DNA from: Spirosoma foliorum
Lineage (GTDB): Bacteria; Bacteroidota; Bacteroidia; Cytophagales; Spirosomataceae
Assembly: GCF_014117325.1 (NCBI RefSeq)
Contig: NZ_CP059732.1
Location: 8,135,501-8,199,500 of the forward strand
Direction of reading: 5' to 3'
DNA: 64,000 nt
Of the stretch, positions 59,488 to 64,000 are shown one piece after another. Under the pieces are notes generated by a model. The model saw only the letters and a program-made list of their open reading frames with translations. It was not told the origin of the DNA and made no database searches. A program made the translations under genes and the position numbers. Numbering within the stretch: position 1 is the stretch's first letter; the number at the start of each line of letters is the position of its first letter.

Positions 59488-60740
59488 GCACGGGCGGCCC
59501 CGATTGATTTATACACCCATTTCATTTCCCGATCAATCGAATCAACTAAGCCGAGCTTTAAATCAGCTGGTAAAACGTCCCAGGTGTAGGTTTCTACTTC
59601 CATCTGGTTCGTGAATTTATTGGTGGCCTGCAAGTTAAGGACAGTCTGAATATCGTCCTGCGTCGATTTCAACACCCCGTATTCCGAAATAAATATCGGT
59701 ACGTGGAAATGGGCGCGCCATTCCACATGATTGTCATCAAAAGCAGCCAGAGCTTCGGGCAAATCAGCAAAACGTAGCAGTTCTCCCGATCGCGTACGCG
59801 CTACTACCTGATGCAGATAAGTTGGTTCGTTGAATTGCGCAAAGGCTTGTTTTACGATTTCACGTCCTTCGGCAGTCGAACGCGACCCCGGCTCCGGAAA
59901 TTCGGCTTTCAGAGCGGCACTAATTTGTACTTTGCCAACGCGCAACCCGTAGTCTTTTAACTTGGCCAGTACTTCGGCCGGTTTTTCGTAACCAACGGCC
60001 ACATGGCAAACATCGAAGCATAACCGAACATGTTCGCAGATCGCGGTTTCGGCCTGTTCATCGGTTAGTCCAAACTGTTCGCTGATTTGATCGATGCCCA
60101 TAGGCAACAGGTAATCGGTAAACCAGGTGATGAACTCGTCGGTTGTTTCGATTAAGCCGTCGGGTTCAGGTTCCAGATCGAGGTGCATCAACCGATCTGT
60201 TTGCTGGCGTAAGCGCATCAGATCGGCCACTACTTCGAGTATATTCTGGGTTGTTTGCGAAAAAATATAGTCGCGGGCGGCAGGCTGGTCCCACTCGAAC
60301 CAATAGCGATACGAAAGGGGCGAGGTCGAAATACCTCCCTGAATGGCATTCCCCAGCTCATCGACAGGGAGCAGAACCGATAAAATCCGGAACAACCGTT
60401 TGGTGTATTCAACTCGTGCTTCGGTTGTCCAGTCGGGGGCATGCACCTGATCTTTAACGACCGTATTGTGAAAGCCGCCGAATGGAAAACCGTTCATGGT
60501 AAACACATAACACTCGTTATTTGCCAGCCAGTGCTGAAAGGCAATTAAATTTTCGGGCAGTTCCAGTTCTTCACTAGCTATGTTAGATAAGCGTAAGCCA
60601 ATTCCAAAAGGGGCATCCGGCGACAACCGTTTCTTTAGTTCTGGAATGGCTTTCTGTAAAGATGCGAAATGATCGGCCCACGTTTCGCCTGCATGGATGT
60701 TGGTACAATAGCCGAGGTGACCAAGGGCAAGGTTATTCAT
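59478..60740 (-). CDS. eboE: Metabolite traffic protein EboE (TIM barrel)
   Basis: A 420-residue cytosolic TIM-barrel protein of the sugar isomerase/endonuclease IV type. It starts MNNLALGHLGYCTNIHAGETW, which I recognise as the EboE opening. Metal-binding candidates are His and Glu/Asp residues in FTMNGFPFGGFHN, LMHLDLEPEPDGL and CFDVCHVAVGYEKP, with VEWRAHFHVPIF near the end. EboE is required in the ebo operon, which exports precursors of pigments or other secondary metabolites to the periplasm in cyanobacteria and other phyla. It overlaps EboD by four bases, so they are coupled. The actual metabolite here is unknown. Confidence 0.88.
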   Translation of the reverse strand: MNNLALGHLGYCTNIHAGETWADHFASLQKAIPELKKRLSPDAPFGIGLRLSNIASEELELPENLIAFQHWLANNECYVFTMNGFPFGGFHNTVVKDQVHAPDWTTEARVEYTKRLFRILSVLLPVDELGNAIQGGISTSPLSYRYWFEWDQPAARDYIFSQTTQNILEVVADLMRLRQQTDRLMHLDLEPEPDGLIETTDEFITWFTDYLLPMGIDQISEQFGLTDEQAETAICEHVRLCFDVCHVAVGYEKPAEVLAKLKDYGLRVGKVQISAALKAEFPEPGSRSTAEGREIVKQAFAQFNEPTYLHQVVARTRSGELLRFADLPEALAAFDDNHVEWRAHFHVPIFISEYGVLKSTQDDIQTVLNLQATNKFTNQMEVETYTWDVLPADLKLGLVDSIDREMKWVYKSIGAARADE

Positions 60741-61903
60741 ACGAGTTGCGCCTGTTGTTCCTGTTCTTTGAGGGTAGCAATCGCCTGCCGAACGAGATCG
60801 GGATTCATTTCGTGGACTTCAACACCCCGGCCAATAGCTTCCAGGAGCATAATCGTAAGCTGACCACCCAGGTGTTCCCGGAATTCAGCCAGGCCTTTCA
60901 GTACTCCAGCGCTGTCGTTGGCATCGAGCATGGGTTGGTAGAGCGAAAAGCCAAGGGTGCGTAGCGTGGTCAGAATACGATGAGTATCCTGCTCTGTTAG
61001 CCAGCCGAGTTGGTGCGAATACACGCTATCCATCGCGATGCCAATAGCTACGGCTTCGCCATGTCGGAGTTCGAAGCTGGTCAGTTGTTCCAGTTTGTGG
61101 GCGCTCCAGTGGCCAAAGTCCAGCGGACGGGATGATCCCATTTCAAATGGATCGCCCCCCGAAATATGCTCCAGGTGCATTTGGGCACAACGGTGGATAA
61201 GGTAATCCATCGCTTCCGAATCGCGGGCTGCGAGTGCCTGCGCATTAGCCTCGATCCATTCGAAAAAGCTGGCATCTTTAATCAAAGCCACTTTAACGGC
61301 TTCTGCAATGCCTGATCGCCAATCCCGATCATCAAGCGTAGTCAGGAAAGAACTATCGTTAAAGACCGCTACAGGTGGGACAAACGTGCCCAGAAAGTTT
61401 TTCTTGCCGCGATAGTTGACGCCATTTTTTACCCCAACGCCCGAATCATTTTGCGACAACACGGTGGTTGGAATACGGACGTGACGAATGCCCCGGTGCG
61501 AAATAGCGGCTGCATAACCAACTAAATCGAGGATTGATCCACCGCCAATGGCAACTACATACGAATGCCGATCGATACCATACTTATCCACCGCATCCAC
61601 AATCTTTTCCACATATATCGGCTCATTCTTAGCGGTTTCGCCCCCTGGAATGATTAATAAATCGGGAATAAGGTCAACTATATCAGTATGTTGGTCGAAA
61701 TAGGTAGTAATCTGTGATTGAAGATTAGGATGGGCGTCGATAACCCCCGAATCAATCACGAAAAGAAGCTTTTTTCGAATATCACCCGTAGACTGCTGAC
61801 TGAAAAAATCGGATAGCAGTGAGTTTGCTTTTTTGAAAAGCTGATTGGTAAAGAAAACAGTGTACGTAAACCGAACACTGAACGCCTGATGCAAATGATT
61901 CAT
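60737..61903 (-). CDS. eboD: EboD-type sugar phosphate cyclase (3-dehydroquinate synthase-like)
   Basis: A 388-residue enzyme of the dehydroquinate synthase superfamily. Start at 61903 (MNHLHQAFSV) rather than the frame start at 61930. The NAD-binding motif is GGGSILD at 120-126. Zinc ligands are Glu201 in SGIAEAVKVALI, His265 in DFGHWSAHKLE and His281 in LRHGEAVAIG, all as in dehydroquinate synthase. The final metal site is intact, so catalysis is likely, but the ebo members cyclise an unknown sugar phosphate rather than DAHP. It starts the D-E-F run and overlaps EboE by four bases. The genome's true AroB should be elsewhere. Confidence 0.87.
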   Translation of the reverse strand: MNHLHQAFSVRFTYTVFFTNQLFKKANSLLSDFFSQQSTGDIRKKLLFVIDSGVIDAHPNLQSQITTYFDQHTDIVDLIPDLLIIPGGETAKNEPIYVEKIVDAVDKYGIDRHSYVVAIGGGSILDLVGYAAAISHRGIRHVRIPTTVLSQNDSGVGVKNGVNYRGKKNFLGTFVPPVAVFNDSSFLTTLDDRDWRSGIAEAVKVALIKDASFFEWIEANAQALAARDSEAMDYLIHRCAQMHLEHISGGDPFEMGSSRPLDFGHWSAHKLEQLTSFELRHGEAVAIGIAMDSVYSHQLGWLTEQDTHRILTTLRTLGFSLYQPMLDANDSAGVLKGLAEFREHLGGQLTIMLLEAIGRGVEVHEMNPDLVRQAIATLKEQEQQAQLV

Positions 61904-61994
61904 GAACGAATAAAGATAGTTGAGTACCACTGCCTTTATCTTTCAAAAATACAATCGAATCGCTAATGGTTCCTTATAAACGGCCAAAATAAGC

Positions 61995-62103
61995 GATTAG
62001 CAAGGTGCAGGGAGCGCGGAGCATGGAGCTTTACGGATGGAGCGTGGGGTAGGGATACCAGAAACTACTACTAAGATCCGTGCCCCGTGCCCCTTGCATC
62101 CCG
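61995..62103. repeat. Degenerate intergenic inverted repeat of GGAGCATGGAGC type
   Basis: GCAAGGTGCAGGGAGCGCGG at the left roughly faces CCGTGCCCCGTGCCCCTTGC at the right, with several mismatches. It lies between the glycosyltransferase gene and eboD. Confidence 0.45.
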
Positions 62104-63093
62104 CTACAGGTATAGCACTTTGTATTTAAAGGCACCATGAAGTCGCCAGTAAACAGATAAAAAAGGCGTGGCCAGCGCCGTTAGTACGGCATGTTTAACG
62201 GTTGTCGAATTAAGTGGCGATTTGGGTAGATGCCTGATAATTAGATAGGTGGATAACAGCGCCCAGATGCCTAGCCCAAGTAGAGCGATAACGAAATGCC
62301 CGGTTACTAATCCGGCCAGCCCACTGCTGATACTGATGACAGATGCGTAATACTGAAGTACCTGCCGACGGAAGGAGGGAATACGCTCCCGAAATAAATT
62401 GGGATGGCGTTTATACAGCAAGGCATCGTAACTGTTGTTGCGCTCATCGCGTAAGAGTCCGTACCAGGGGCACGGACGAATATGGTGCACAACGACGGCC
62501 TCGGTACATTTCCCAATCGGAATACCTGCCTGAATGAATTTGAACTGTAGATCGCTGTCTTCGCGCCAATCGATATCGAATGCTTCCTCGAAACCATTGA
62601 CTCGCTCAAGCGTCGACTTCCGACAAAAACAGTTCGACGACATAAACTCGGCCCGCTTTAAGATCGTAGCCGTTCGGTCGAGTGGAGTGGGCTGATTTGG
62701 TAAGTAAACGCGTAATTGACCGCTCATGACCTGTGCTCCACGCTGGAAACATAGGAGAGCTGAGGATAGCCATTCGGATTCGGGAAGGCAATCGTCGTCG
62801 GTAAAGGCAATGATGCGCCCACGGGCTGCTCGCCAACCCCGATTTCGGGCGGCAGCGGGGCCACGTCGTTCGGGCTGACCGAGGTAACGGACTTCGATTG
62901 GACCACCGTCGCGGGCTACCTGTTTCGCAAAAAGCTGAACAGCGGTTTCGGTTTCGGGCGAGTTTCCCTCATCGACCACAATAATTTCGAACTGGTCGCG
63001 CGATAGCCGCTGACGCCCAAGTGCGTCGAGACATTTAAGAAGCAGGGCCGGTTGCTGATAGGTTGGGATCACAACCGAAAATTCAGGTAGCAT
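62104..63093 (-). CDS. Glycosyltransferase family 2 protein
   Basis: A 329-residue GT2-type glycosyltransferase. The GT-A domain is about 1-230: FSVVIPTYQQPALLLKCLDAL at the start, IIVVDEGNSPETE (the usual D-D-G has become D-E-G), and the metal-binding DDDCLPESEW. The catalytic-base region is FDIDWREDSDLQFKFIQ. Two membrane helices follow at about 250-295, so the enzyme is anchored with the active site in the cytosol. It would add a sugar to a polymer or lipid carrier. The gene is upstream of eboD on the same strand with 200 bases between. Confidence 0.9.
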   Translation of the reverse strand: MLPEFSVVIPTYQQPALLLKCLDALGRQRLSRDQFEIIVVDEGNSPETETAVQLFAKQVARDGGPIEVRYLGQPERRGPAAARNRGWRAARGRIIAFTDDDCLPESEWLSSALLCFQRGAQVMSGQLRVYLPNQPTPLDRTATILKRAEFMSSNCFCRKSTLERVNGFEEAFDIDWREDSDLQFKFIQAGIPIGKCTEAVVVHHIRPCPWYGLLRDERNNSYDALLYKRHPNLFRERIPSFRRQVLQYYASVISISSGLAGLVTGHFVIALLGLGIWALLSTYLIIRHLPKSPLNSTTVKHAVLTALATPFLSVYWRLHGAFKYKVLYL

Positions 63094-63297
63094 ACAACTG
63101 GTAATGAAAAGGTATATAAGCTCAGTAGTTATTTGTTGGGTTACAGCTAATCAACGCCTTGCAAAAACCTGACCAAAATCGGTTAACGGGTATCGTCTAG
63201 CTTCGGGCTGAGTGCTAAGCAATTGGCAGATAAATGATTGTATGCTTATAATTGGTTTTGGCTGGATCAGTTGCCGGAGAATTAATGGTTGTTCTTC

Positions 63298-63326
63298 TTG
63301 ATGGTTCGACCGTGGGTTTATCTTTG
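63298..63326 (+). promoter_or_regulatory. Bacteroidota promoter of the C-terminal-cut SDR gene
   Basis: TTG (63298-63300), 18 bases, then TATCTTTG (63319-63326), a full match to the TTG/TAnnTTTG consensus. The ATG at 63353 lies 26 bases downstream. This is one of the best promoter matches in the window. Confidence 0.75.
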
Positions 63327-63352
63327 CAACATCAACTTCTTTAGTCCTTGTT

Positions 63353-64000
63353 ATGTCTCGCATTGCACTTATTACCGGCGCCACTTCTGGTATTGGCCGC
63401 GCTACCGCCGAAGCTTTCGCTGACCTTGATTTTCGCCTGATTCTCTGTGGACGTCGGCAGGAGCGCTTAGATGAATTACAGGAACGCCTGAGCCAGCAAA
63501 CAGCCGTTACAACGCTCAATTTCGACGTGCGTAACTGGCTTGAAGTCGACGACGCTATTCGTAGCTTACCTGAAGAATGGCAGGCGATCGATATTCTGGT
63601 GAATAGTGCGGGCAATGCACATGGTTTGTCGCCGATTCAGGACGGATCGCCCCAGGATTGGGATATGATGATTGATGGAAACGTGCAGGGCCTGCTTTAT
63701 GTCTCGAAAGCGGTTATGCCGGGTATGGTAGAGCGTCAGCGGGGCCATATTGTTAACCTAAGTTCGGTAGCGGGTAAGGAGACCTATGCCAATGGGGCTG
63801 TGTATTGCGCTAGTAAAGCCGCCGTTGAAGCGCTCAGCGCAGGCATGCGGCTCGACTTGACCCAGCATGGGATTAAAGTGACGAATATTGCGCCGGGAGC
63901 TGTTGAAACCGAGTTTTCGGTCGTGCGTTTCAAAGGAGATGCCGAGCGGGCAGCTAAAGTATACGCCGGATTCTCTCCGCTAACTCCAGAAGATATTGCC
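63353..64000 (+). CDS. SDR family NAD(P)-dependent oxidoreductase, 3' end outside window
   Basis: The first 216 codons of a short-chain dehydrogenase running off the window end without a stop. It starts MSRIALITGATSGIG with the cofactor loop TGATSGIG, then LCGRRQERLDEL (NADP-type basic residues after the second strand). The N-S-A-G block is VNSAGNAHG, the serine strand IVNLSSVAGK, and the catalytic motif YCASK. The segment APGAVETEFSVVRFKGD is typical of YdfG-like serine/3-hydroxy acid dehydrogenases. Only the final 35 or so residues should be missing. It has its own clear promoter. Confidence 0.9.
   Translation, partial: MSRIALITGATSGIGRATAEAFADLDFRLILCGRRQERLDELQERLSQQTAVTTLNFDVRNWLEVDDAIRSLPEEWQAIDILVNSAGNAHGLSPIQDGSPQDWDMMIDGNVQGLLYVSKAVMPGMVERQRGHIVNLSSVAGKETYANGAVYCASKAAVEALSAGMRLDLTQHGIKVTNIAPGAVETEFSVVRFKGDAERAAKVYAGFSPLTPEDIA

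Noticed and set aside
60737..61903. Shikimate pathway AroB
   Set aside because: The fold and metal residues fit dehydroquinate synthase, but the overlap with EboE and the absence of any shikimate genes point to the ebo-type cyclase.

Overview
The window looks like a chromosome segment of a Cytophagales bacterium (Bacteroidota), most like Spirosoma or a close relative. The reasons are the DUF1501/DUF1800 pair, DUF1080 proteins, M56/TonB fusions, a type IX secretion sorting domain, a 7TMR-DISM kinase, LytTR regulators, Bacteroidota-type promoters (TTG, about 19 bases, TAnnTTTG) and GC near 50 percent. The genus is an inference from gene content; no rRNA gene is present to confirm it. I saw no rRNA, tRNA, CRISPR array, phage or conjugation genes.

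Layout. 1-9.2 kb: a cut-off SDR, DUF1501 and DUF1800 proteins, a small secreted protein, a cysteine-synthase-like enzyme, a PD40 lipoprotein, a TlpA-type thioredoxin and an outer-membrane-type protein. 9.3-15.5 kb: a sugar-dehydrogenase-like propeller fused to cytochrome c, two DUF1080 proteins, a phosphohistidine phosphatase and a small secreted protein. 15.6-24.5 kb: a T9SS-sorted M4 metalloprotease, a decayed IS4-type insertion sequence with perfect ends, and a BlaI-type repressor with two tandem M56 sensor proteases under a promoter holding two operator-like dyads.

24.8-43.2 kb is a carbohydrate region. On the minus strand lie a frameshifted GH43-like protein, a GH2 enzyme and a DUF4965-type glutaminase-like protein. 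On the plus strand a block reads as 4-O-methylglucuronoxylan use: RraA-like protein, enolase-superfamily dehydratase, hexuronate transporter, CE15 glucuronoyl esterase, UxuA, GH67 alpha-glucuronidase, SDR and GH10 xylanase. GH10 would cut the chain, CE15 free it from lignin esters, GH67 release glucuronate, the transporter bring it in, the SDR probably reduce fructuronate to mannonate, and UxuA dehydrate mannonate to 2-keto-3-deoxygluconate. Repeated TTGCATAAA sites lie in front of this block.

43.3-57.1 kb is mixed and regulatory: DUF2147 and SCP2 proteins, a Gfo/Idh/MocA oxidoreductase, an orphan histidine kinase, a carbohydrate-binding and a DUF1080 protein, an Hpt/LytTR pair, two ECF sigma factors (one overlapping a membrane-anchored vWA protein that may be its anti-sigma partner), a cupin protein and very small membrane proteins outside normal gene-size cutoffs. 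57.4-64 kb holds a lipoprotein, a partial ebo cluster (eboD-eboE-eboF), a glycosyltransferase and a second SDR cut by the window end.

A pervasive feature is that most intergenic gaps carry a long, often perfect inverted repeat. Several fall into families repeated in the window: a 117-120 bp element in three copies, a TCATTCCGACG-type element in four, a GACAGGATTAACAGGAT-type element in two, and others. They also create false upstream start codons; where that happens I moved the start to the signal-peptide methionine.
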